Assembly: GCA_964574335.1 (NCBI GenBank)
Contig: CAZNNH010000001.1
Coordinates: 1-64,000, forward strand
Length of the DNA: 64,000 bases
Reading direction: 5' to 3'
Origin: CAZNNH01 sp964574335
GTDB taxonomy: Bacteria > Acidobacteriota > Vicinamibacteria > Fen-336
Positions 34,647 to 42,925 of the stretch are shown here, one piece after another. Below the pieces are notes generated by a model, which ran no database searches, was not told the DNA's origin, and was given only the letters and a program-made list of their open reading frames with translations. Position numbers and translations under genes: made by a program. Position 1 is the stretch's first letter; each line of letters opens with the position of its first letter.

Positions 34647-35333
34647 CTACTCCTCCGTCTCGGCGGCGACCAACTGGTAGCCTTCGCCGCGGCGGGTGCG
34701 GATGACCGAAGCCCGCCCCGGCACGTCGAGCTTGCGACGCAGGCGTTGCACATACACGTCGATGACGTTGGAGAGGGGATCGTAGCTCTCGTCCCAGACG
34801 TGCTCCGAGATCTCGGCGCGCCCTACCACCGCCCCCGCGCGACGCGCCAGGCACTCGAGCAGCGCGTACTCGCGCGCGGTCAGCGTCACCTCCTGGCCGG
34901 CCCGCAACACCCGCCGGCCCCGGGTATCGACCTCCAGGTCCCCCACCGCCAGACGCTCCGGCAGGGGTGGCCGGGCGCCTCTGCGTAGGAGGGCGCGGAG
35001 GCGCGCCAGCAGCTCGCGAAAGTCGAAGGGCTTGTTGAGGTAGTCGTCGGCGCCGCTGTCGAGGCCCGTGACTCGGTCCTCGACGTCGTCGCGCGCAGTC
35101 AGCATCAGGATGGGCACCTCGAGCCCCTCTTCCCGGAGCTGCCGGCACACCTCGAAGCCGTCCCTTCCCGGCAGCATCACGTCGAGGATGACGGCGTCGT
35201 AGTCAGCCAACGTGGCCTGGTCGCAGGCGGCCGGGCCGTCGGCGGCGACGTCGACCGCGTAGGCGTGCTCGCGCAGGCCGCGGGCCAGCATTCGGGCGGC
35301 GTCCGGCTCATCCTCGACGAGCAGCAGCCTCAC
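34647..35333 (-). CDS. OmpR/PhoB-family response regulator
   Basis: A 228-aa regulator with a receiver domain (acidic pocket EDE 7-9, phosphorylation site D51 in DAVILDVMLPGRDG, K of NKPFDFREL) and a winged-helix DNA-binding domain (ARRAGAVVGRAEISEHVWDE, VIDVYVQRLRRKLDVPG). It pairs with the adjacent kinase. Its GTG start overlaps the stop of the PepSY gene, so PepSY, regulator, kinase and phosphatase form a four-gene operon. Its targets probably include its own operon and perhaps the divergent YncE gene; this is inference. Confidence 0.93.
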   Translation of the reverse strand: MRLLLVEDEPDAARMLARGLREHAYAVDVAADGPAACDQATLADYDAVILDVMLPGRDGFEVCRQLREEGLEVPILMLTARDDVEDRVTGLDSGADDYLNKPFDFRELLARLRALLRRGARPPLPERLAVGDLEVDTRGRRVLRAGQEVTLTAREYALLECLARRAGAVVGRAEISEHVWDESYDPLSNVIDVYVQRLRRKLDVPGRASVIRTRRGEGYQLVAAETEE

Positions 35334-35878
35334 TTCTCGTCCGGCGACTCCTTGACCTCGAGCTTCGGCCCCTTGATCACCTTGCCATCGGCGGTGACCT
35401 CGATCTCGCCGCCCTTGGCGAGCTCCGCCTCGTACACGTGCTGGGCCGGCGTCACCGGCACCAGGCGCCCCTTGCCGTCCGTCTTCTCGATCCTGGCCCG
35501 GACCTCCGACCTCTCCACCTCGCGGACGTCCTTGGTCCCGGCCGCCTGGCGGATCATCGCGGCGGCGGCCTCCGGCACGTCCGTGAGGGGGACGATCGTG
35601 GCGACTTCGAGCACCGTGCCATCCTCCGCCACCTCGATCTCACCCCCCGCCTTGAGCTCGATGTCGTAGAGCTTGACGCCAGCCTCGTCCTCGACGTCGA
35701 TCTTGTCGATCTCGGCCCCCGGGCAGTTGGCGTCGAGGGCCGTCAGCACCGCGGCCGGAAGCCGGCTGCGGTGGGGGTCGGCCCTGGCCTGCGCCGACAC
35801 CCATGCCGGAGCGAAGGCCACCAGCAGCGCCAGGGCGGCCAGCACCGTCCCAGGGTTCTCGTCTCTCGTCATCATCAT
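35330..35878 (-). CDS. Exported protein with two PepSY-like repeats
   Basis: About 182 aa with a signal peptide (LAALALLVAFAPAWVSAQA) and two copies of a beta-alpha-beta unit: one around KIDVEDEAGVKLYDIELKAG, GGEIEVAEDG, and one around LVPVTPAQHVYEAELAKGGE, IEVTADGKVIKG. This is the PepSY/BLIP-like pattern, seen in proteins that inhibit or regulate periplasmic proteins and often sit beside two-component systems. The start is taken at ATG 35878 after AGGGAG; ATG 35893 is also in frame. It is the first gene of the two-component operon, so it may be a periplasmic regulator of the sensor. Confidence 0.8.
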   Translation of the reverse strand: MMMTRDENPGTVLAALALLVAFAPAWVSAQARADPHRSRLPAAVLTALDANCPGAEIDKIDVEDEAGVKLYDIELKAGGEIEVAEDGTVLEVATIVPLTDVPEAAAAMIRQAAGTKDVREVERSEVRARIEKTDGKGRLVPVTPAQHVYEAELAKGGEIEVTADGKVIKGPKLEVKESPDEK

Positions 35879-36097
35879 GTCATCTCCCTTCATCTTCCCG
35901 CGAACGGCGGGGGCTTGTCCTGCCGCCGTCGATCGCCCTCACCCTAGCAGGAGTTGGATGAACGGAAGATGACAGCCCGGCGTCCGCGCCCCCCTCTCCC
36001 GATTTTCTTCGCGTCAGCCAACCCTCCGCGAGCTTTTCGGTCTAACCTCTCTAGGAGAGACGTCGGCACGTCGTCCCCGTCCCGAAAGGAAGAACCC

Positions 36098-37144
36098 ATG
36101 CACACGCCTCGCCTGGTCGCGGCCATCGCCGTTCTCGCTTCGGGGTTGTCCCTCCCGGCCGGTGCCGCCGACGGCCCCTACCGTCTGCTGAAGGAGATCT
36201 CCATAGGCGGCGAAGGGGGCTGGGACTATCTGTCCGTCGACGTTGCCGCCCGCCGCCTCTACGTGTCGCACGCCACCAAGGTCGTGGTCATCGACATCGA
36301 TCGGGACGTGGTGGTCGGGGAGATCGCCCCGGCGCCGGGCGTGCACGGCATCGCGCTGGCCCCCGACCTCGGCCGCGCCTTCGTCAGCAACGGCCGGGAG
36401 TCGACGGCCAGCATCGTCGAGCTGAAGACGCTGCAGATCGTGGGCACGGTGAAGACGGGGGAGAACCCGGACGCCATCCTCTACGAGCCGGTGCACCAGG
36501 AGGTCTACGCCTTCAACGGCCGCGGCAAGTCCGCCACCGTCTTCGACGCCAAGACCGGCGACGTGCGCGCCACCATCCCGCTCCCCGGCAAGCCCGAGTT
36601 CGCCGTCTTCGACGAGAAGGCGGGGCGCATCTACAACAACATCGAGGACGCAAGCCTCCTCGTGGCGATCGACCCCGAGAGCCACTCGGTGGTGGCGACC
36701 TGGCCGATCGCGCCGGGCGAGGAGGCGTCGGGCCTGGCCTTCGACCCGGAGGGCCGGCGGCTCTTCGTCGGCTGTGGCAACCGCCAGATGCTGATGGTCG
36801 ACGCCACGGACGGCAAGGTCCTGGCCAGCGTGCCGATCGGACCCGGGGTCGACGCCAACGCCTTCGACCCCGGAACCGGCCTGGCCTTCGCGTCGAGCAG
36901 CGACGGCACCCTGACCGTGGCTCGGCCGGAGGGACGGGACAAGCTCACCGTGGTGCAGACGCTGGCGACCCCGAAGCGGTCGCGCACGATGACCCTCGAC
37001 CCGAAGACGCACCGGCTCTACGTCTCCGCCGCCGAGTTCGCGCCGCCGGCCCAAGGACCCGACGGCAAGCCGCGGTGGCCGCAGGTGCTTCCCGGGTCGT
37101 TCAGGGTCGTGATCTACGAGATGACGGGGCCAGCCAACCCGTGA
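36098..37144 (+). CDS. YncE-family beta-propeller protein
   Basis: A 348-aa exported seven-bladed propeller with a signal peptide (RLVAAIAVLASGLSLPAGA). It starts GGEGGWDYLSVDVAARRLYV, with repeated blade motifs such as RLYVSHATKVVVIDIDRD, EVYAFNGRGKSATVFDAKTG and RRLFVGCGNRQMLMVDATDG. These periplasmic proteins are common, and many have no known ligand. The start is ATG 36098 with AAGGAAGAAC upstream. It is divergent from the PepSY operon across a 219-bp gap that should hold both promoters. The TolC operon follows 47 bp later. Confidence 0.88.
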   Translation: MHTPRLVAAIAVLASGLSLPAGAADGPYRLLKEISIGGEGGWDYLSVDVAARRLYVSHATKVVVIDIDRDVVVGEIAPAPGVHGIALAPDLGRAFVSNGRESTASIVELKTLQIVGTVKTGENPDAILYEPVHQEVYAFNGRGKSATVFDAKTGDVRATIPLPGKPEFAVFDEKAGRIYNNIEDASLLVAIDPESHSVVATWPIAPGEEASGLAFDPEGRRLFVGCGNRQMLMVDATDGKVLASVPIGPGVDANAFDPGTGLAFASSSDGTLTVARPEGRDKLTVVQTLATPKRSRTMTLDPKTHRLYVSAAEFAPPAQGPDGKPRWPQVLPGSFRVVIYEMTGPANP

Positions 37145-37190
37145 GCCTGCTCCATCTGGTGCCATAATCTGGAAGCGACCCCAACGCACC

Positions 37191-38621
37191 ATGAGGAACT
37201 CGGCTCCAAGGGTAGGTAGGATCGTCCTGGTCGGGGCGTTGGCGCTCTTCGCCGCCTGCGTTCGCTTCCACCCCGAGCCGCTCTCGCCGGACCGGTCCGC
37301 CGACCAGTTCGAGGCCCGCACCCTGGACGCTGCCGGCCTCCGCTCGTACCTCGAGGCCACCACAGGGCACCCGCTGGAGGCCTGGCCGCTGCCCGCCTGG
37401 GACCTCTCCAGCCTGACCCTGGCTGCCTTCTACTACCAGCCCGACCTGGACGTGGCCCGGGCGCAGCTCGCGGTGGCACAGTCCGGAACACGGACCGCCG
37501 GCGAGCGGCCCAACCCGTCGATCGGACTGACCCCCGGCTACAACGTGACCACCCGGACGCCGTCTCCCTGGATCCCGGTGGGGGTGCTCGACATCCCGAT
37601 CGAGACCGCGGGCAAGCGCGGCCATCGGATGGCTCAGGCCCGGCATCTCTCCGAAGCCGCCCGGCTCACCCTGGCGTCGGTGGCCTGGCAGGTGCGCGGC
37701 CGGGTCCGCGCCAGCCTGGTGGCCTTGCAGTCCGCCCGTGGCACGGCCGCGCTGCTCCAGGAGCAGCAGGCGCTGCGGGACGAGATGGTCCGGCTGATGG
37801 AGCTGCAGTACCAGGCCGGCGCCATCTCGGGCTTCGATCTTCGGCTGGCCCGCATCGCCGCCGACCAGGCGCGGCTCTCCCGGCATGATGCCGAGCGCCG
37901 GCTTCTCGAGGCCCGGGTGGCGCTGGCCGACGTGCTGGGGGTGCCGGTGAGCGCCCTCGGTGATGTGGAGATCTCGTCGGCCGGGATGGGCTCGGCGCCT
38001 CTTCCGGAGCAGCTCCAGGACGCCCGGCGCCGGGCGCTCGTCTCTCGTGCCGACCTGCTTTCGGCGCTGGCCGAGTACGCCGCCAGCCAGTCGGCGCTGC
38101 AGCTCGAGATCGCCAAGCAGTACCCCGACATCCAGATCGGTCCCGGCTACGAGTACGACCAGGGGGACGACAAGTGGTCGCTGGGCTTCACCCTCAGCCT
38201 GCCGCTCTTCAGCCGAAACCGGGGCCCGATCGCCGAGGCCCAGGCGCGGCGGCGCGAGGCGGCGGCCCGCTTCGAGGCGCTGCAGGCGCGGGTGCTGGCC
38301 GACGTCGACCGGGCGCTCGGCGGATACACCGCGGCCCGGCGCCAGCAGGCCGACGCGGAGGCGCTGCAGACGGAGCTTTTGCGCCAGCAAGAGGTGGCGG
38401 TGGCGAAGCTCGAGGCCGGCGAGATCGGCAAGAGCGAGCTGCTCGGCCAGCAACTGGAGCTGAGCCTCTCGAAGCTCTCGCGACTGGAGGCGCTCACCCG
38501 CTCGCTGCAGGCCCTGGCGGCGCTCGAAGACGCGCTGCAGAGCCCGCTCGGGGTGCCCGCCTCGTCTTGGGAAGCGCCGCCTCGCCTCGCCTCGACGACC
38601 CCGGGGGGTTCGACGCCATGA
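37191..38621 (+). CDS. TolC-family outer membrane efflux protein
   Basis: A 476-aa outer-membrane channel subunit. The N-terminus is a lipoprotein-type signal (GRIVLVGALALFAAC, C23). Two repeated alpha-helical hairpin domains follow: DLDVARAQLAVAQSGTRTAG ... LQYQAGAISGFDLRLARIAA, then a second unit with SRADLLSALAEYAASQSALQ and LGFTLSLPLFSRNRGPIAEA. It is the exit duct for the RND pump encoded next. Its TGA overlaps the ATG of the membrane fusion gene (ATGA). Substrates may be metals or drugs. Confidence 0.9.
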   Translation: MRNSAPRVGRIVLVGALALFAACVRFHPEPLSPDRSADQFEARTLDAAGLRSYLEATTGHPLEAWPLPAWDLSSLTLAAFYYQPDLDVARAQLAVAQSGTRTAGERPNPSIGLTPGYNVTTRTPSPWIPVGVLDIPIETAGKRGHRMAQARHLSEAARLTLASVAWQVRGRVRASLVALQSARGTAALLQEQQALRDEMVRLMELQYQAGAISGFDLRLARIAADQARLSRHDAERRLLEARVALADVLGVPVSALGDVEISSAGMGSAPLPEQLQDARRRALVSRADLLSALAEYAASQSALQLEIAKQYPDIQIGPGYEYDQGDDKWSLGFTLSLPLFSRNRGPIAEAQARRREAAARFEALQARVLADVDRALGGYTAARRQQADAEALQTELLRQQEVAVAKLEAGEIGKSELLGQQLELSLSKLSRLEALTRSLQALAALEDALQSPLGVPASSWEAPPRLASTTPGGSTP

Positions 38622-39688
38622 AGAGAGTCCCGCTGATCACGGCCGCCCTGGCCGTGGTGGTGCTGTCCAGCCTGGCCTGGGTGCTGCTGCGCCGGGCCGC
38701 TTCGGATCAGGAGGAGGCCGGTGTGGACACCGTGGTTGCGGTGCGCCTCGGCCAGATCCAGCGCACCACGCTGCGGGCCTACGTGACGGCCTACGGGGTG
38801 GTCGAGCCCGAGCCGGCCGGGGCCCGCCCCGCCGCCGGCGCGCGGGTCACCGCCGCGGTGCCGGGCGTGGTCACCGAGGTCCGGTGCGTGGAGGGGCGCG
38901 CCGTCTCGAAGGGCGCCGTGCTGTTCCAGCTCGACAGCCGGGTGGCGGACGTGGCCGTCTCGAAGGCGCAGCAGGCGGTGGAGCTGGCCGAGACGACGCT
39001 TGCGCGGGAGCAGAAGCTGATCCAGGCAGAGGGCACGTCCCAGAAGCGGCTGGTCGAGGCCGAGTCGGCGCTTTCGGCGGCGCGCAGCGACCTGGCGGCG
39101 GCAGAGGCCCAGCGGTCGCTGCTCCGGGTCGAGTCCCCGCTGGCCGGCACCGTCACCCGGGTGAGCGTCGGGCCGGGCCAGGGCGTCGACCCGACCACGG
39201 TCCTGGCCGAGGTGGTCGCCCTCGACCGGCTGGTCGTCAACGTCGGGGTGCCGAGCGCCGAACGGGCCTCGGTCCATTCGGGAGCGACCGCCGAGGTCGT
39301 GGTGACCAACTTTCCGCCGCTCCAGGGCTCGGTCAGCGCCATCAGCCCCCGCGTCGACCCGGCCACCGGCACGGCGCCGGTGCGGGTCTCGCTGCCGGCC
39401 GGCTCCGGTCTGCTGCCCGGGCAGACGGCTCGGCTGCGCATCGTCAGCGAGGAGCACCGCGACTGCCTGGCGGCGCCGGCAGGGAGCGTGGTGAAGGACG
39501 AGAGCGGAGCCACCGTGGTGGCCCTGGTCCAGGACAACATCGCACGGCAGACGCCGGTGAAGACCGGCCTCCACGACGGTGACTGGATCGAGGTCGAGGG
39601 TGCGGGTCTGGCGGCCGGGATGGCGGTCGTCACCGAGGGCGCCTTCGGCCTGCCCGCCGAGACCAAGGTTCGCGTGTTGGCCCCGTGA
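38618..39688 (+). CDS. RND efflux periplasmic adaptor (membrane fusion protein)
   Basis: A 356-aa HlyD/RND adaptor with a membrane anchor (PLITAALAVVVLSSLAWVLL). It has a lipoyl-like half (VTAAVPGVVTEVRCVEGRAV), an alpha-hairpin (VSKAQQAVELAETTLAREQK), the second lipoyl half (VESPLAGTVTRVSVGPGQGV), and a beta-barrel (VVVTNFPPLQGSVSAISPRV). It links the inner-membrane pump to the TolC-type channel. It is coupled at both ends: ATGA with the channel gene and GTGA with the pump gene. Confidence 0.9.
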   Translation: MKRVPLITAALAVVVLSSLAWVLLRRAASDQEEAGVDTVVAVRLGQIQRTTLRAYVTAYGVVEPEPAGARPAAGARVTAAVPGVVTEVRCVEGRAVSKGAVLFQLDSRVADVAVSKAQQAVELAETTLAREQKLIQAEGTSQKRLVEAESALSAARSDLAAAEAQRSLLRVESPLAGTVTRVSVGPGQGVDPTTVLAEVVALDRLVVNVGVPSAERASVHSGATAEVVVTNFPPLQGSVSAISPRVDPATGTAPVRVSLPAGSGLLPGQTARLRIVSEEHRDCLAAPAGSVVKDESGATVVALVQDNIARQTPVKTGLHDGDWIEVEGAGLAAGMAVVTEGAFGLPAETKVRVLAP

Positions 39689-42600
39689 CGAGCGCCCTGG
39701 GTCGGCTCAGCCTGCGCCACCGGCCGGCGATCGCCTTCATCACGGTGGCGCTGTGCCTGGCCGGCGTCTACTCGGCGCTGCGGACGCCCTCGTCGGTCTT
39801 CCCACAGACCGACTTCCCCCGTGTCGTGATCCTGGTCGACAACGGGGTGATGCCCGCGGGCGAGATGATGGCGAGGATCACCCGACCGATCGAGGAGTCC
39901 TTCAAGGACCTGCCCGGCTCGCGCGAGGTCCGCTCCACCACCGGGCGCGGATCGGCCGAGATCAGCGTCTTCTTCGACTGGCAGGTGGACATGGTCGAGT
40001 CGGAGCTCTACGTCCAGAGTCGCCTGGCCCAGATCCGCTCGGAGCTCCCGCCGACCGTGAGCACCAGCGTCTGGCGGCTGACCTTCTCGGCCTTCCCGAT
40101 CATCGGGGTCAGCCTGACCGGTCCGGGGCGCAGCCAGACCGAGCTGTGGGAGACCGCCCGCTACGAGCTCAAGCCCCGCCTGCTGCGCATCCCCGGGGTG
40201 GCCCGGGTGGACCTGGTGGGGGGGCGCAGCCCCGAGTACCACGTGCTGGTCGACCCGCAGCGGCTGCTGGCGGCCGGCCTGAGCCTGCAGCAGGTGACCG
40301 AGGCCCTGGATCGCAACAACCTGGTGGCGCCCACCGGGATGCACGAGGAGAGCTACACGCTCTTTCTGACCGTGGTGGACGGACGCCTCCACGATGCTCA
40401 GGAGATCGAGGACCTGACCGTGGCCGTGTCGGGCGGCCACCCGGTCCGGATTCGCGACTTCGCGCGCGTCGAGCGCGGTCCCGAGCCGGTCTTCAACGTG
40501 GTGACCGCCGAAGGGGTACAGGCAGTGCTGCTCAACGTGCGTAGCCAGCCCGACGGCAGCACCCTCGAGATCGCGCGTGGCGTGGCGCAGGTGCTGCAGG
40601 AGGCCAAGCAGGACCTGCCCAAGGACCTGCACCTCGCCTACTACTACGACCAGTCGACCTTCGTGCGCGACTCCGTCGGCAGCGTTCGCGACGCGATCCT
40701 GTTCGGCCTGGTCCTGTCGGTGGTGATCATCTACTTCTTCCTGAAGGACTGGGGGATCACCCTGACCGCCATCGTGGTGATCCCGGTGACGGTCCTGATC
40801 ACGCTCTTGGCGATGAAGCTGGCCGGGCTGAGCTTCAACCTGATGACCCTGGGCGGTATCGCGGCGGCCATCGGCCTGGTGATCGACGACGCCATCGTGG
40901 TGGTGGAGGCGGTCTACGCCAAGGCCGCCGCCGGCCTGCCGCGCCTCGAGGCGATCCAGGCCGGGATGGGCGAGATCGTGGGGCCGCTGGTCGGCTCCAC
41001 CCTCACCCCGGTGGTGGTCTTCATCCCGCTGGCGTTCCTGGAGGGGATCACCGGCGTCTTCTTCCGCGCGCTGGCGCTCACCATGGTGGTGGCCCTGCTG
41101 ACCTCGCTCCTGCTGGCGGTGCTGGTGACGCCAATGCTGGCCGCTTTGCTGCTGCGCGATCGGCCCCCGCTAGCCGGGGAAGAGGCGGCGCGCCGCGCGG
41201 AGGGCGGCTTCCTGCTGCAACGCCTGCTGCGCCTGTACGAGGTGGCGGTGCTCTGGGCGCTCCGCCACCGCTTCTTGACGGTGGGGGCGTGCGGGCTGGT
41301 GCTGCTGCTCGGGGTGGGCGTCTACCGTAACCTGGAGAGCGAGTTCCTGCCGCCCCTCGACGAGGGCGGCTTCGTGATCGACTACGTCGCCCCCTTCGGC
41401 ACCAGCCTGGCCGAGACCGACCGCCAGCTCCTGCAGGCCGAGGAGATCCTGCGCAAGACCCCCGAGGTGGAGAGTTACTCGCGCCGCACCGGCGCCCGGC
41501 TGGCGCTCTCGATCGCCGAGCCCAACACCGGCGACTTCCTGGTCAAGCTCAAGCCCGACCGCGAGCGGGAGACGGGCGCCGTCATCTCCGAGCTGCGCCG
41601 CCGCTTCCAGGCGGCCCTGCCCGGCATCGAGTGGGAGTTCCCGGGCATCCTCTCCGACCTGATCGGTGACCTGATGTGGGCGCCCCAGCCGATCGAGATC
41701 AAGCTCTTCTCCACCGACGTACGCTTCCTGGAAGAAGAGGCGCCCAAGATCGCCGAGCAGGTCAAGCAAGTGCGGGGCGTGGTGGACACGCTGGACGGGC
41801 TGGTCTACGCCGGTCCCAGCCTGAGCCTGCGGGTGCGTCACGCCGAGGCCGAGCGCTTCGGCCTGACCGCGGACGACGTGGGCGCGGCGCTTCGGACGGC
41901 GATGCTGGGGCAGACCGCCTCGTCGGTGCTGGAGGGGGATCGGGTCATCGACGTCCGGGTGCTGGCCGAGCGCTCCGAAGTCGATCGCATCGCTCGGCTG
42001 CGCGAGCTGCCGCTGCGCACCCCCGGCGGGGGCGTCATCAAGCTCTCCCAGGTGGCCGAGATCGAGGAGACGCCGGGCCAGTTGGAGATGCACCGGGAGG
42101 GGCTGCGGCAGAATGTGGCCATCACGGCCCGCCTCGAGGGCCGCGACCTGGGCAGCGCGATGGCGGAGATCCGGGATCGGCTGAGCCGCGACACCTCGCT
42201 GCCGCCCGGAGCGATCGAGTACGGAGGGCTGTATCAGCAGCAGCAGGAGGCCTTTCGCAACCTGCTGATCGTGCTGGCGATGGCGGTCTTCCTGGTCTTC
42301 ACCGTGCTGCTGGTCGAGTTCGGGTCGTTCTACGAGCCGCTGGCCATCGTCGCCGGCGCCGTGCTGGCCCTGTTCGGGACCGAGCTGGCGCTGTGGATCA
42401 CCGGCACATCGCTCAACGTCGTCTCGCTGTTGGGGGCGATCATCGGGGTCGGCATCGTGGCCAAGAACGGGATCCTGATGCTGGACCTGGTCGAGCACCT
42501 GCTGGCCAGCGGCCAGAGCCTGGAGCAGGCGCTGGTCCACTCCGGCCATCGCCGCCTGCGCCCGGTGCTGATGACCTCGATGGCGGCGGCCTTCGGGATG

Positions 42601-42822
42601 CTGCCCCTGGCCTACGGCATCGGCAGCGGCGCCGACATGCTGCGGCCGTTGGCCATCGCCGTCATCGGCGCGCTCTCTTTCTCGGTGCTGCTGTCGCTGC
42701 TGGCGACGCCGACCGTCTACTACCTGCTGGTGCGCGCTACGGGAGGCGCCCGCCGTCTGACGGCCTCGGGGGACACGATCCCGAATCCCCGGCCACCGCA
42801 GGATTCGGGTCATGTCCCCTAG
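39685..42822 (+). CDS. RND efflux transporter permease
   Basis: A 1045-aa inner-membrane pump of the RND superfamily, twelve helices with two large periplasmic loops. TM4 carries GGIAAAIGLVIDDAIVVVEA with the DD proton relay. TM10 to TM12 are at VFLVFTVLLVEFGSFYEPLA and GAIIGVGIVAKNGILMLDLV. The DD motif fits HAE1-type multidrug pumps better than CusA-type metal pumps. GTG start overlaps the adaptor stop. The last codons (GDTIPNPRPPQDSGHVP) are encoded by an intergenic repeat, so the C-terminus was probably extended by repeat insertion. Confidence 0.93.
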   Translation: MTSALGRLSLRHRPAIAFITVALCLAGVYSALRTPSSVFPQTDFPRVVILVDNGVMPAGEMMARITRPIEESFKDLPGSREVRSTTGRGSAEISVFFDWQVDMVESELYVQSRLAQIRSELPPTVSTSVWRLTFSAFPIIGVSLTGPGRSQTELWETARYELKPRLLRIPGVARVDLVGGRSPEYHVLVDPQRLLAAGLSLQQVTEALDRNNLVAPTGMHEESYTLFLTVVDGRLHDAQEIEDLTVAVSGGHPVRIRDFARVERGPEPVFNVVTAEGVQAVLLNVRSQPDGSTLEIARGVAQVLQEAKQDLPKDLHLAYYYDQSTFVRDSVGSVRDAILFGLVLSVVIIYFFLKDWGITLTAIVVIPVTVLITLLAMKLAGLSFNLMTLGGIAAAIGLVIDDAIVVVEAVYAKAAAGLPRLEAIQAGMGEIVGPLVGSTLTPVVVFIPLAFLEGITGVFFRALALTMVVALLTSLLLAVLVTPMLAALLLRDRPPLAGEEAARRAEGGFLLQRLLRLYEVAVLWALRHRFLTVGACGLVLLLGVGVYRNLESEFLPPLDEGGFVIDYVAPFGTSLAETDRQLLQAEEILRKTPEVESYSRRTGARLALSIAEPNTGDFLVKLKPDRERETGAVISELRRRFQAALPGIEWEFPGILSDLIGDLMWAPQPIEIKLFSTDVRFLEEEAPKIAEQVKQVRGVVDTLDGLVYAGPSLSLRVRHAEAERFGLTADDVGAALRTAMLGQTASSVLEGDRVIDVRVLAERSEVDRIARLRELPLRTPGGGVIKLSQVAEIEETPGQLEMHREGLRQNVAITARLEGRDLGSAMAEIRDRLSRDTSLPPGAIEYGGLYQQQQEAFRNLLIVLAMAVFLVFTVLLVEFGSFYEPLAIVAGAVLALFGTELALWITGTSLNVVSLLGAIIGVGIVAKNGILMLDLVEHLLASGQSLEQALVHSGHRRLRPVLMTSMAAAFGMLPLAYGIGSGADMLRPLAIAVIGALSFSVLLSLLATPTVYYLLVRATGGARRLTASGDTIPNPRPPQDSGHVP

Positions 42823-42925
42823 CCGGCCCATCCTTGGGCTGCCGGCGGATTCGGGTCACACGGCCAGGGGGACACGATCCCGAATCCGCTGGCCACCGGC
42901 GGATTCGGGTCATGTCCCCTAGCCG
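42768..42925. repeat. Two hairpin-forming 58-59-bp repeats in tandem plus a partial copy
   Basis: Copies at 42768-42825 and 42867-42925 each start GGGGGACACGATCCCGAATC and end GGATTCGGGTCATGTCCCCT followed by AGCCG. The two ends of each copy are near-perfect inverted repeats, so each can fold into a long hairpin. A half copy (GCCGGCGGATTCGGGTCAC) lies at about 42841-42859. The first copy overlaps the RND gene's last 55 bp, including its stop. They sit between convergent genes and may act as transcription terminators or REP-like elements. Confidence 0.8.
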
